A DNA stretch of 64,000 nucleotides from Deroplatys truncata. Taxonomy: Eukaryota > Arthropoda > Insecta > Mantodea > Mantidae. Made by a program: the position numbers and the translations under genes. Location of the stretch: assembly GCA_030765065.1 (NCBI GenBank), contig CM060988.1, forward strand, positions 179,345,065-179,409,064. The letters are read 5' to 3'. The notes beneath the pieces were generated by a model. The model worked only from the letters and a program-made list of their open reading frames with translations, made no database searches and was not told the DNA's origin. Numbering within the stretch: position 1 is the first letter of the stretch; each line of letters starts with the position of its first letter. Positions 23,219 through 34,170 of this stretch are shown here, piece by piece.

Positions 23219-23560
23219 TCTGATATGTTGCACTCACATGACTTTCTCTACTCTTGTACAAACTATTTTTACAAGTGCTTATTCTTCATCTACTTCATGT
23301 TAATCGAGATAAACATTTCCAGAAGAAAGTACCTTAGTGCTAATTTTCTTGTAGATGCAAGGGGAATATGGTAGGCTTTAAGCGATAGTCAAATATTTTA
23401 ATAGCTGGTTGCTAAGTGGAGCATTCCATTCTGTTTGCATGTCCAGGACATAAAAAAACGAATAACAAATTGTCATTTGAGAAAATGTATACCAAGTATT
23501 GGAAAATTCAAACAAATAACAAGGAACATCTCAAAAATGTATACTCACAGATTATCACAC
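23219..23560 (+). repeat. Repeat A 5' fragment, tandem to the previous copy
   Basis: It starts tctgatatgttgcactcac directly after the 3' end of the preceding copy and breaks off near 23560. Confidence 0.75.
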
Positions 23561-23656
23561 TAGTACTATAATCTAAAGCTTTTAGCTCGCGTGCTCTGTG
23601 TTAGAAGTTCTACTTTTAGGCCATGCTGTCTAAAAAATTATTTATAAATTCTTGTA

Positions 23657-25957
23657 CAGTAGAACCTCGTTTATACATTTTTGAAGCGGATAATAAAATA
23701 AATGTAAATGCATGATTAACGTTAAAATGAAACTTCTTAATATGGATGCATTAACTTTAAATGCATGCAAACAGAAGATACATATACTGTACAGTAGTAG
23801 GTACAATAGTTCAATATAGGCTTATGCCTAAATTATTGGACAATTAAAGTTACTTAGCCTAAAGATAATGAATTAATTGGAATCAACACTGCATTCATAG
23901 ATCAAGTGTTTATATGCAATTACTGTGCACATCTTGTCATCACTAATGTTTCTTGATCTTTTGTAACGCTGTGTTACCTCCAATGCAATAGGTGCTTCTG
24001 AGAGACTGGGAGGATCAACAGATGCACCATCCGATTCTTTGGATTCCTCAGAACTCTTATTTTCAGCTGATAGTGTCGGAACTTCTTTATTTCATCATCA
24101 TTTTGCCCACAACACATGGCAGTATCAGCATCACAATCACAAAATATTCCATTTGAAATATGAACCCAGTCATTGTCTTCTGGTACATCGAAATCAACAT
24201 CAACATTTTTGAGCTCAGCTTCAGTTTCATCTTTTGTGTTGCCGGCGTTTTGAAACCATTTGCATATTGTGTTTGGCTTCAAACTGATCCCAAGCAGTCC
24301 TTATTTACTGCATTGCCTAGATAAAAATAAATTAAAAATCTATTATGTACTGCACTATATTTTCACTGGTCCATGTATAGAAGAAAACAAAAACTGTACT
24401 GTATTTAATTTAATTTATACATCTATTCTAAAAATGTTAGTGATATTCAGAGGGAAATGACAGGGAATGCTATATGTAGTGTATGTGTACAGTATCCTAA
24501 CCTACAATGCGATTCTTCGGCATACATACCTGCAACATGTATAGTTTAGGATCTTCCTTCCCACTGTTGAGATGTGTGATAACACGTTGAACCAGCAACT
24601 TCCTATACTTTGCTTTTGTGGCAGCAATGATGCCCAAATCCAGAGGTTGAAGATGGCTCATGCAATTTGCTCAAAATAATGCCAGTTATATGTTGCTGAA
24701 CTGTAGTGCTAGAGGGTGAGACAAACAATTGTCCAGAGTCAAAAGTATATTCCTCTTCCCATGACGCATACAGGCATTCTTTTTCAGGTGACTTTTGAGG
24801 AGGTTCGCAGTCATCCATGCCTTCTTATTCAACTGATAGTCTAGGAAGATCTTGTTCTTTCCATCATTCTACAGTAACATTATCCATGCTATTAGCCTCC
24901 CCACAAACTCTGCAACCAGTTGAGAAGATGGTTTGTTGTTGCTACGTATGGAAAGTCCGTTTTAAGTAGGTGTATTGCATTTCAATTGTTGGGGAGCTTA
25001 TTTGAACTTCATTGCAACCGCACGTATGGTACCCGGTAGCCTTCGTCAAAAAATTTAAAAATATTAACTTTGTAATTTGACTGTTTCTTTAAATATTATA
25101 CTTATGTTTGCCTTGGCTGCATCAGTATTATTGTTAGAGACATGTTTCTCTTTGTAGGGTTGTGGTGCAACTGAAGAATGTAGGCTTACACAGATTATAA
25201 TTTTACTTCACTCCTTTTATTAATGCTTGACACTATTTAAATAACACTTCACTGATATAGAGAAAGAGAGCTGTGAGATTTTTTTTTTTTTTAATTACTT
25301 GCACTTTTTAACACGTAAACTATTTTTTGTCTCACACAAAATACTTATTAAATTTCTTGAGGACGTGTCTCGCGTCCAGTTAGAAATTCTGTCTACAACC
25401 AACGCGTCCAGTTATGAGCACTGTCTACAAGCAACTGACTTGATTTCTATCGCCACATTTGTAAATTTCTGTATTTCAAGTCTCTGATTGGCTATTCCTA
25501 ATCCAATAGAATACTTTTATTTAACTTCAGCCGTTTTTTGGTTGTTAATTGGCTATTTTATAAACTGTCAGAAAAATTACATTATTGCTTCCAAGAATTA
25601 CAAGTAGTATTGTTAAACTTTCAAATTCATTATTGCCTCTAGGTTACCTCATTGTTACAATAATATAAACATATACAGTGATTGTAATATACACTTTTTA
25701 TATATTGTTACATACACATAAGGCAGGCTGTTATTATATTTTTTTATTATATAATTTGACTAAAGTCATTTAAGTGTTAAAAATACTGCCTCACAGTGAT
25801 ACCACATCTTAATTTAAAGTGGTGTAACCACTCAGAAGAAGCGAGATAAATCTTAATACAAGATGATATTCAGTGCAATTATTTTGTCAACTGTCTGCAT
25901 TTTCTCAAAATACTGAGATCACTCCACATCAAAGTGATCTAGAATGCTATTTTTAAA
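23657..25957 (-). mobile_element. Tigger-like (pogo) element, interrupted by an LTR
   Basis: The left (3') end CAGTAGAACCTCGTTTATAC follows TA (23655-23656) and matches the classic Tigger terminus. Minus-strand coding remnants read, from the right: SEWLHHFKLRCGITG (about 25797-25850), then across the LTR CRVCGEANSMDNVTVE, LNKKAWMTA, the second catalytic Asp in TLDNCLSHP, HLQPLDLGIIAATK with the third Asp, YRKLLVQRVITHLNSGKEDP, and a C-terminal ATICKWFQNAG-like tail at 24282-23974. Stops and shifts are numerous, and the region with the first Asp is deleted. The right terminus was not found. Confidence 0.8.
24921..25793 (-). mobile_element. Solo LTR (minus), target duplication CAGT
   Basis: 873 bp, reading TGAGGCAGTATTT at 25793 to a CTTCTCA end at 24921. 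It is flanked by CAGT at 24917-24920 and 25794-25797. Removing it rejoins the Tigger reading WLHHFKLRCGITG-CRVCGEA. It shares the 'taataaaaggagtgaag' block with the copy at 42270-42300. Confidence 0.85.
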
Positions 25958-26060
25958 AATCTGAAGTGTTGTATTCAAATGACCTTCTCTCACTCTTCTA
26001 CAAAGTATTCTGCCAAAAGCTCGCCCCCACCAATTTATTGAAAAGTTTTGCTTAAAGAAA
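25958..26060 (+). repeat. Repeat A 5' fragment
   Basis: aaaaatctgaagtgttgtat followed by cttctctcactcttcta is the diverged 5' block. Confidence 0.5.
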
Positions 26061-26289
26061 TACAATTATTCAAAGGAATCACAGACATGTGGTGAGGTTG
26101 TAGTCCAACAACCATCCCTATGGACAAAAAAGAAGAAGTCATCTCCAGATTCCATGTAACAATCGGGTGGGCTTCATGTACCTTCGTAACAGCTGTGTTT
26201 ACAATGCACATGCAGGAACTGTAGAATTGTCTGTGACTGTGAGGGTGATCACCTTATAACGGTATTTCTCATGGCAACGCTTACAAGCT

Positions 26290-26390
26290 ACTGAAAACAG
26301 AGCACACAGAAACATTTCATTGACCAAGAGGTTAAGAAGGCACTGCTTGTGCTTATAAGCTGCTTGGTTCAAATCTTGCATTAGTTATTT
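26290..26390 (+). mobile_element. tRNA-like SINE head remnant
   Basis: 'gaccaagaggttaagaagg' resembles an A-box of a class II tRNA and 'ttggttcaaatcttgc' a B-box. The sequence cannot fold as an intact tRNA. No 3' body was recognised. Confidence 0.4.
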
Positions 26391-26584
26391 TTTATGTTGT
26401 TAATTTTATGACTGGATGTATAGAACATAATACTGCATTAATATAACTTTAGCATTTTAAGATTTAGGTATATCTATTCACACAAAAACATAATTCTACT
26501 AAAATACTCATTTTAAGTAACTAAAGAAATAAATGCAAATAAACTATTATCCTCTACAGCGAAACAGATAAAAATAAACAAAAT

Positions 26585-27210
26585 TAATATCAGATTATGA
26601 ACCCTAAGTACGTATAACTGTGCTCAATTTTTGGGTTATAGATGAAATTAAATCCCTGCAGTATGGACGAGAAGCTACAACATCCCAGGCTTCTTGAATT
26701 TGTGCCCAGAAGCCATCTTTTGTCCTTCACACATCTGTAAGGAAATTCAAGCGCAGTTCCCTTTTCACCCCAGCCCACACATTTTCAATGTGGTTCAAAT
26801 CTGGTGAAGAGGGAGGCCAGTCTATCACTCTGAGAACCAATTTGAAACCTTTCGACATATGTGGACAGGATGATTATCCTATACCAATTCAACAATTCCA
26901 TCAGGATATTTCATCCTCACAGAGGGAATCAAAATATTCTCAAGTATTACCATGTATTGTGCACTGTTCAGTGTATCGTAAAACTGCCACAACACACCTA
27001 GACCCTCCCTTGATATCCAACAACATACAGATATGCAACCATGACGAAATTGTGAAGCCATGTATTTTGCATCGTAATAACTATTCTATTATGAACTTCA
27101 CTAAATGCCATATATATGATATGCGTATATTGAAAATAAGTAGGCACCGTCTGTTAATCAAACGTTATTAACAGAAGAAAGATAAAAAAAGTGTTTGTTA
27201 CATGTGAGAA
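26585..27210 (-). pseudogene. Tc1-like transposase, C-terminal two thirds, broken
   Basis: The minus strand gives FRHGCISVCCWISREGLGVL, NSAQYMVILENILIPSVRM, KYPDGIVELV, then an Asp within DNHPVHI after a stop, and, after shifts, SPDLNHIENVWAGVKREL containing the catalytic Glu, then DGFWAQIQEAWDVVASRPYC. Motif order and 'PIENVW' spacing are those of Tc1-type (D..D34E) transposases. At least two frameshifts and stops. The N-terminal HTH and the first Asp are absent or unreadable, and no terminal repeats were identified. Confidence 0.8.
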
Positions 27211-27414
27211 GTACCCTCGCTTTGCCATGGCACTACAGAAAACACAAATGGAAGGTAGTGTGTTTAATAATGCCATAGCGGCTTCACAACTGTATTACAT
27301 ATGGTGTAAACAAGGCGATGTGCCATGTAGGACTTAGAAAAATTTTGTGTTCAAGACATGAATCTTTTTTTTGTCTACGGGTGTACATAGTGAGAGTTGA
27401 AATTTCATATTAGA

Positions 27415-29990
27415 ATGTTGTTGTTGTTGTTGTTCACCAATGGTACTGGGGATTAATTGATGTGCATCATTTTCCCTCAGGCTTCCCAATATAAAGTCTG
27501 TAAGTTAACACTTTTGCTGTTTGTTCAGGATGACATCTTCACACTTGGGTGTAGGTAGGCATCATATCTTGTAGAGGTATTCTGCAAGGCAATCGTGGCC
27601 AGTTGCCATCCTAAATAAGGCCACTGCAGTTTTCCTTGGCAATTTTATGTATATCAACTCTATCTTTAATATTCTTATAATCTTTATCTTTTAATTTATC
27701 TTCAAGTCTCTGCTGTCTTTTGAGGCAGTATTTTAATTCCTGAATAATTTCAATTGTATTTTATATAAAAGTAAATTCAATAACAGCCCGCCTTGAAACA
27801 ATATGTGTGTAATAATTATTTAAATTGTATGTAACAGTTATTGCAAATGCTTATTTTTATTGTAAACATGTTTTATTAATGTTATGTGAATACATTATAT
27901 ACTTTTAAGAATGCAAGAGCTGTGAGAATAATAAGTTTTAAGTTGCTAATAATGAGGTAACCTTGTAGCAATAATGAGTTAAAGTGTTTGAAAAGTTACC
28001 AGTCATGATTATATCAAAGATAAGGTAAATTCAGTAACAATTGAAAATTAGTCAATCAATAGCAAGGAAAAAGTTTAAGTAAAATGCAGATATTCTATTA
28101 GACTAGAATTAGCCAATCAGAGACTTGAAATACCGAAGCTTACAGGTTTAACCGTTGAAATCTTACTCAGTTGCTGGCAAGCCTTGGTAGTGAACACATG
28201 TAAGATGTGTTCTCTACGAGTGAATCGTAAAATATGTATATGCGCTAAGTGAAAGTATTGAAGATTCTTAGTTCTTAAAAAGTGTAGTTCTTTATAAAGA
28301 TGTGCAAAAATTAATAAAGGAAGTGAATTTTAAAAAGTTAAATTCTGTGATGCCTACATTCTTGCTGCACCGCACCCTGAATAAGAGAAACATGTTTCTA
28401 AAGTAAGACTGACGCAGCCGAGGCAAATCCAAACATAAGTAATATATAGAAGCAGTGTTAATAACAAAGTTAAATATTATAGTGTAAAACTTGGAGTGTA
28501 ATAACAAAATCACATCTTGAAATCAGCTTCTCATACCTAACAGCATATTGCATAATAACAGCAACTATTACGTAATCAACAAAATTCAAACCGATGCCCA
28601 AAGCGTGTTCCAAAAACTCCTTAAATGCAACTAAATAAATATTACATAAAATACAATTACGTAAAAATACATCTTCTTCAAGTTTACGTAAAAACATATT
28701 ACGTTAACAAAAATAACGATCAAGTTAAATATCTTACGTAACAAATAACTACTACTTCACTTTTAAAATGTTGTTTAATGTTATTTAATTGTTTATTTAT
28801 TTCTATTTGTCCTACAGGTTTTATTTGTTGTAATACACCTTTCTTTGTTAATTGATCCACATGTTCATTGCCCAAAAGTCCAACATGAGCTGGGATCCAT
28901 TGTAGAGTGACATGATTTCTAGTTTCAACTGCTTTAAATTAGGCTTCTTATTTCTTTAATATTTCTTGTTGTTTTATTATTGTAATGTCTGTATGTCATT
29001 CTTGTTTCAGTCTTCGTGCTCACTCCTGTGGCATGTGCTGAGGTATCTGTGTTAGTGTTTTATCTTCATGTTCACTGAAGAAACTGAAGAGGCTTGTGTA
29101 GCAGGACTGGAGGGTGGTATCTTCTGTTGGCATAAGATGATCTTTATGAAGTATTGAATTGCAAATGTACCAAGGTGCATTTGCTATTAGGCAAAGGAGC
29201 TGATTATGTATAGTTTGAATTCTGTTGACTTGAGTTTTGGAAGCAGAGCCCCAGATTGAACAATCATACCTTCAGACAGGTCTCATTAGCGAGACGTAGA
29301 TCAGCCTTTTTGAAGATAATGGTAAAGGTGAAGAATCTGATATCAGGAATTTTAATTGATGAATCTTCTGTCTAAATAGCTTGACAAGATTAGATATATG
29401 TTCATTCCAGGTTAATTTTCCATCAAGAGTTAATCCAAGATATTTAATATTTTAGATTGTGACACGTCTCATTACCATATCTTATTGCACAATTGGCAGT
29501 ATTTTTTTTTACAGGTGAATGTCACCAGTTTCGGTTTCTTTGGATTCATTTTCATTCTCCAGTTTTCGCACCACTCATCAACTTTGTCTCTGTAAGCTTG
29601 TAGTTCTTCGGCTGCTGTAACATCTGGATAGCTACGTAGTCTGCAAACTGTGAAATTAGCAGGTTGTCATGTTTTAAAAAATCAGAGCTAAGGACCATGT
29701 ATAGGAATGGAGCAAGTACTCCACCTGGGGGACTCCTGCATGTATTTTCTGAGGTGTAGATAGTGCATCATTGTAGTTTACAGAGAATGTTCTTTCAAAC
29801 AGATAAGATTTAGCTACTAAGAATATAGTGTCCCTAACAGAAGGTTTAATTTTGTGCAAGAGCCCAACGTACCATACTTAATTGAATGCTTTGTGTGCAT
29901 ATAAGCCACAAGCTAATTCTTCTATGTACTTCTTGTTAATTAAAATAAACTTTCATTACACATTTATACACTCCATTGCAGGTATAAAGG
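27415..29990 (-). pseudogene. RNase H-bearing LINE (I/LOA-like), split by an LTR
   Basis: Minus-strand remnants: reverse transcriptase AGVPQGGVLAPFLYMVLS and FADYVAI (the catalytic FADD is decayed to FADY, about 29650-29750), then DEWCENWRMKMNPKKPKL, then RNase H HVTLQWIPAHVGLLGNEH (about 28850-28920), then beyond the LTR (27721-28759) a C-terminal Cys/His segment and a 3' tail of (AAC)n at about 27418-27434. RNase H and a simple-repeat tail point to the I-like group rather than Jockey. A second 3' end copy is at 37735-38240. The 5' boundary near 29880-29990 is uncertain. Confidence 0.75.
27721..28759 (+). mobile_element. Solo LTR, target duplication CTTT
   Basis: 1039 bp from TGAGGCAGTATTTTAATTCC to ACTACTTCA, with CTTT at 27717-27720 and 28760-28763. 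The empty site is visible in the LINE paralogue at 38065-38085 ('ctgccttttgaaatg'). Confidence 0.9.
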
Positions 29991-30127
29991 ATACAGCAGA
30001 ACAGAGCGAGTCAGATTTTAAAAAAGTAGGTCATTGCATAATGGTTTTGAAATGTTTTGCTTCTTGCATTACCATCAGCTTCTTGCATTACCACCTTCTT
30101 CTTCGTTAACTGATTATTCTCCTCTTT
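29991..30127. other. Repeat A-like and unassigned sequence
   Basis: ataaactttcattacacatt resembles the repeat A 5' part. Nothing else seen. Confidence 0.3.
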
Positions 30128-30520
30128 GTAGGACTTACATCCCCAAGGACTTACAAGCCAATGCTTTGGGTCAGAAGCCTGTCGAGGAGCAAGCAAACTC
30201 TGGATCATAGCATATCCAGGATGGATGATCAGCCCAATGCCTTGGGTCAGTAGCCTGTCGAGGAGCAAGCAAACTCTGGATCATAGCATATCCAGGATGG
30301 ATGATCAGCCCAATGCCTGGTATGGCAGCGAAGAAGGAAATCAAAATGCATTGATGAAAGGGATGACAGGAAAATTTGCGTATCTAATTATCCAACCCAC
30401 CATTCTCCTAGCAACCGAGGCAAACCACGAAAAAACTTTCAATTACATTGGTCGGCCCCCAGGGTTTGAGCCCAGGACCTTCCAAATGAGGCCACAGGCA
30501 TTACGACCTGAACATGCCAT
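30128..30520 (-). mobile_element. SINE family 3 copy with an internal 75 bp tandem duplication
   Basis: It has the same body as 21112-21399. A B-box-like ggtttgagcc appears near 30461. The segment 30158-30232 ('gtcgaggagcaagcaaactc' and around) is repeated at 30233-30308. Confidence 0.75.
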
Positions 30521-30594
30521 TCGGTTCTTGCATGATTGCAAGAAAAAAACAAATATGCGCTTACCAATTGAAAAAGCTATAAGTGTTTGAATAA

Positions 30595-30711
30595 TAAAAC
30601 CAATTAATAAAACAATATCTTGAAAATCCTTAACAGCACAACTTCAGCTAGAACTTTTTGGGTAGAAAAATTTTTCTCTATCCCTTACGGTTTACCATTT
30701 ATACAAAAGTC
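30595..30711 (+). repeat. Repeat A, left part of an interrupted copy
   Basis: It ends in TTATACAAAAGTC (30699-30711), the target copy. It resumes at 31433. Confidence 0.7.
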
Positions 30712-30906
30712 TTCATTTCTAACGCTCCCCACATGGCATATGACCTTTGGGGGCTACGTCCTTCCACCAAGCAATGACTGGACCCATTTCTGAGGAGGAA
30801 GCACCCAGCTGACGGAATCTGTTGCCTCCGGTGGTAGGGTGATTATGAGAATGGCAGCGGAGAGGACCTACAAGTTTTATCACGGACATCATAGTAGTAA
30901 GTGTTG

Positions 30907-30908
<2 letters not shown>

Positions 30909-30984
<76 letters not shown>

Positions 30985-31003
30985 GTTATTATTATTATTA
31001 TTT
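30909..31003. repeat. (ATT)n microsatellite forming the tail of a SINE
   Basis: About 30 ATT units with one GTT. On the minus strand it is the AATAAT tail directly following the ataaata 3' end of the family 1 SINE. Confidence 0.97.
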
Positions 31004-31256
31004 ATGGATGCTCTTTAACTGCTGTGGTCCTTAGCATCCCATTCTATATTGAACATGAAAGACCAGAAATTTTACTCAGAGGGCTCTTTATCTGCCATAA
31101 ATCTATGACACGGGACCACTGGCTATACTTTACTTCCCTTCCGAAGGAAGCCATGCTAAGAATTTTTACGTTCGAAAAAAATCCATTGCCCTCTGCTGGG
31201 TTTGAACCCGTGACCTCAGGAACTAGAGGCTAGCATGGTAACCACTACACCATGTA
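31004..31256 (-). mobile_element. SINE family 1 copy
   Basis: A full head is present: A-box within 'tggtgtagtggttaccatg' and B-box GGTTCAAACC (minus reading). The body is intact to cataaata. Confidence 0.88.
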
Positions 31257-31432
31257 GGACGACAAACCATGGACTCCGAACCACATAGGACCTTGGGATA
31301 CTGCACATGAGCAAGTCAAGAGGTGAAGGCATGGAAAGGCTGACAAAATCACCACCCCAGATTTGGGAATCAAACACCAGACCCTAAGTATGAAAACCAG
31401 AAATGAAACCACTGCGCTACCCCAGCAAAAAG

Positions 31433-31840
31433 TTATACAAAAGTCATTCAGAATGAAAAGGACTTCAGAGGCTATTCCCAGAAAATTCAAGATATACATT
31501 TTATTTGTTCAAGAAAATGTTTTAAACATATAGAATTTCCATCAAAACCATTAGTTAGTTTTGAGAAAATAAAAAATAACAAAAATGTTTTCCGTGTAAA
31601 GGATAGTTTTGGATGACAGGATATTCTTGAAAATCTTTGTGTCGCATCATTGGAAGATGCTCAATTAACTATCAAGTTTGATATTATCCTGCCTGCCTGC
31701 CTGCCTGCACACACACCCTTATGAAAATGCTTTTCTTAGATTCAAGGAGCTCCAAAACGTATACTTCTGGTAAAATCTCATTACCAAATTTTTGGGGGAA
31801 TATAGTAATTCCTCTCTTATTACAGATAAGTAGTAAAAGT
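31433..31840 (+). repeat. Repeat A, right part of the interrupted copy
   Basis: It resumes at caaaagtcattcagaatg and runs to the 3' region. It contains a (TGCC)n tract (31689-31708) where other copies have CA repeats. A further 5' repeat A piece follows at 31845-32060. Confidence 0.7.
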
Positions 31841-32249
31841 AGAAAATTTGCCGTTTTCATGGCTTTCTCTATCCACATCGTTTGCTTTAACTCTCTTCTA
31901 CAAACCATTCTTACAAAAGTTAATTTTTCTATTTACTTAAGTAAATTGAAATAAACTTCTGCAGAAATGGTATCATTAACACATTTTGTACATACAAGCT
32001 GAACACAGGAGGCTGAAGCAATAGTGAAGTCTTAAAAAAGTGAGTCACTTTGGAATTCCATATTCTTTGAATTACTTTACAAAACACAAAAGAATGGGGG
32101 TGGTTTGTTATCTGTGACATCACAGCATAAAGTCTGGTAATAGTTCAAGCTAATTTTCGGCTTTACTGCTTGGAAATTCCTGGTAATAACATTTTTGTAA
32201 CTTATATATATATAAAATAAGGCATATATCTTATGCTAATTAAGGATAC

Positions 32250-32908
32250 TTAGAAATAAAGACACAAAAAAGATTTATTAAAAATATTTATTAATGCTGT
32301 CGTAAAACAACATGCTATTAATACTTTGTAGGAAGAAAAATCACATCTATAGACTTTTACAATATGTACTTTGACACAGATTTTACAAGCTTGAAACTAA
32401 ATTTGTCATCGCATAACATACGAAAGATACAAACCAATAAAAAAAATTTAAAAAAGGAAATTTTATAAAAAAACAAAGGTCGGAGCTATAAAATTAACTC
32501 TCTCTGAATTTACGAGTCAAATTTATAGAGAAAAGAATAGTTTCTAAAGCTTGCTTTTCAAAATACAATTGTAATACAAAAACATTTTGTCAATACTGAC
32601 ATTACTAAGCTTTAAAAGCTACTGTAGATCATATGTTATTTTACATATGTTACAATATTCAACAACACAGTTATAACGCAGTTCACTGTTAATTTCCTAA
32701 CAAAAAACGAAGAGAGGAACTTTATTCAAATGGTAGTAGCAAAAATATTAACAGTAAAGTAATAAAACTCTGTCACGAGCAGCCTAACTATAGCCTTCAA
32801 TAACAAAACAGGAAATACAACTGATATAACCAGATAACGTTATCAATTTTCTCTGTTATATGTTCAGCATGAGGTTAAATACTGAGCAGCATTGAAGTGA
32901 GAATATGC
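32250..32908 (-). other. Tdp2: Probable Tdp2 3' UTR with two AATAAA signals
   Basis: Single-copy-looking AT-rich sequence follows the TGA stop. Two minus-strand AATAAA hexamers lie at 32287-32292 and 32274-32279, so the transcript probably ends near 32250-32270. No repeat of the families seen elsewhere was recognised here. The end point is inferred from the signals only. Confidence 0.55.
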
Positions 32909-33199
32909 TCAATGCTTTTCAATATTGAAATGCATTTCTAAACCCCAGTGGTCGCTGGGGAAACTCTGGGTATTTACTACCTTAGCAATACCAACCAAAC
33001 CAAAGTGAATTGGTGTTACTTTCTTTGGGTGTGAATGTCTTAAATACGCTCTGTCGAATCTGCAACGAGGTTTGAATCTGCCTGGCATTTCTTTATTGGT
33101 ATTGCGCAGCATGTCCCATGTGTACTGACATTCTTTTCTAGATCCACAGGTTTGCCACAAGTCCTCAAGTCCTGGTGGAATGCCCCCAACCAGCGAGAG
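32909..33199 (-). CDS. Tdp2: Tdp2 terminal coding exon
   Basis: 291 nt giving 96 residues and a TGA stop (32909-32911). It starts LSLVGGIPPGLEDLWQTCG after the acceptor tttcag, continues with KECQYTWD and RCRFDR, and ends with FPSDHWGLEMHFNIEKH. CQYTWD, the RFDR strand and the SDHWGL histidine are the C-terminal EEP signatures of Tdp2, so the catalytic histidine is present. Phase 0 agrees with the donor of exon 51710-51880. Together the three exons give about 223 C-terminal residues, roughly the last two thirds of the catalytic domain. An open frame extends past the acceptor to 33256, but that part is intron. Confidence 0.92.
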   Translation of the reverse strand, partial: LSLVGGIPPGLEDLWQTCGSRKECQYTWDMLRNTNKEMPGRFKPRCRFDRAYLRHSHPKKVTPIHFGLVGIAKVVNTQSFPSDHWGLEMHFNIEKH

Positions 33200-33510
33200 C
33201 TGAAACATAAGGAGGTTATGTGAAGTTAAGGACAGGAACAAATCTGTGCTACACACAACTTTCTCTATCCCTATAATTTATTTTTACATCTGCCCTAAAA
33301 ATTATTCACCAATAGTTTATTGTGTACTCTACCACGTATCTAGTGGGTAGAGGAAGCACTGCATTCCACTCAAAATTTTGATATTAAGATTTTAACCAAA
33401 ATAGATTTTTTTTTTCTTTTTTTTACTCTATTTATTTTAATCACTTTAACTCCTTGATCAAATCACGGCGGATTTGTTAGTGTGTAACTCTTAGAATGAT
33501 GTGTGATGGA

Positions 33511-33785
33511 CAGTTAGCCTTCTAGGTCTCATCCCTGTAACCACCCGCTCTGTCATGTGTCACAGAGACCCTAACGCACAGCTACCACATCTTCTGCTTC
33601 TACCTAATGCAGATGGCATTAGGGTGCCATCCAGTCCAAATGCCACCCTCACACAGAAAGGCGGGCAGTTAGCCTTCTAGGTCTCACCCCTGGAAATGCC
33701 ATCTTGCTTCATGACATGCCCACAGAGATCCTAGCGCATGGCAGCCAGATCTTCTGCTTCGTGCCGTGCAGGTGGCATTTGCTAT
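33511..33785. repeat. ~155 bp tandem duplication
   Basis: cagttagccttctaggtctc starts two adjacent units at 33511 and 33666. Both contain the 'cacagagaccctaacgca' and 'atcttctgcttc' blocks. Probably the tail of an unidentified element. Confidence 0.75.
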
Positions 33786-33859
33786 TACCACTTATTTTTC
33801 ATTTTGCTATTGTTTTTAGACTAAAGGTGGAACTTTGGGTCATGATATTGAATATCCAG

Positions 33860-33985
33860 TCTGGTATTTATCTTGGCGACTGAGGGAAACAACGAAAAAA
33901 CCTCAGACAGATTGGTCGGCTAACAGGATTTGAATCCAGAATCTACTGAATACAGGTCACAGACCTGTACCATCTGGCTCAGTTA
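33860..33985 (-). mobile_element. SINE central-domain fragment
   Basis: It carries 'gggaaacaacgaaaaaacct', 'gattggtcggc' and a B-box-like ggatttgaatcc on plus, shared with the family 3 core. Confidence 0.6.
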
Positions 33986-34170
33986 TAGATATCCTAAGAC
34001 CCCTGAACAGAAAAAAGAAAGAAAGAAAAAAAAAAAACATTTTTAGAAAAAGATTTGCGTTTGTGTATTTGAACACTGTAATTCAAAAACAAAAAGTTGG
34101 TTGAATTTGGGTGTTTTAAGTTTAGTATCTTCCAATGATGTGATAAGAAAAAGATTTAAAAAAAAAAAAA

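Larger units (their letters stand above)
30712..31432 (-). mobile_element. SINE family 2 interrupted by a family 1 SINE, 13 bp target duplication
   Basis: The insertion is bounded by TTATACAAAAGTC at 30699-30711 and 31433-31445. The family 2 head on the minus strand reads 'ggggtagcgcagtggtttca' (A-box) and 'ctggtgtttgattcccaa' (B-box) in 31256-31432. Its body continues at 30712-30900, on the far side of the inserted family 1 SINE and microsatellite. Confidence 0.75.
33318..34165 (-). repeat. Repeat A (minus) interrupted at about 33412-33985
   Basis: 33318-33411 is the 3' terminus (tctaccacgtatctagtggg...). 33986-34165 continues with 'gacccctgaacag' and the 'gtatcttccaatgatgtg' block. The insert between holds a tandem duplication and a SINE-like piece. 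Confidence 0.6.

Noticed and set aside
24603..24818. Open minus frame read as an independent protein
   Set aside because: A neighbouring frame gives the Tigger transposase motifs (TLDNC, QPLDLG); this frame is a shadow.
26788..27171. 127-codon plus-strand open frame
   Set aside because: It is antisense to the Tc1-like transposase; the minus strand carries the conserved motifs.
33200..33256. Open frame extending the Tdp2 last exon upstream with a Met
   Set aside because: It crosses a good acceptor (tttcag), and the extra residues do not match the family; it is intron.
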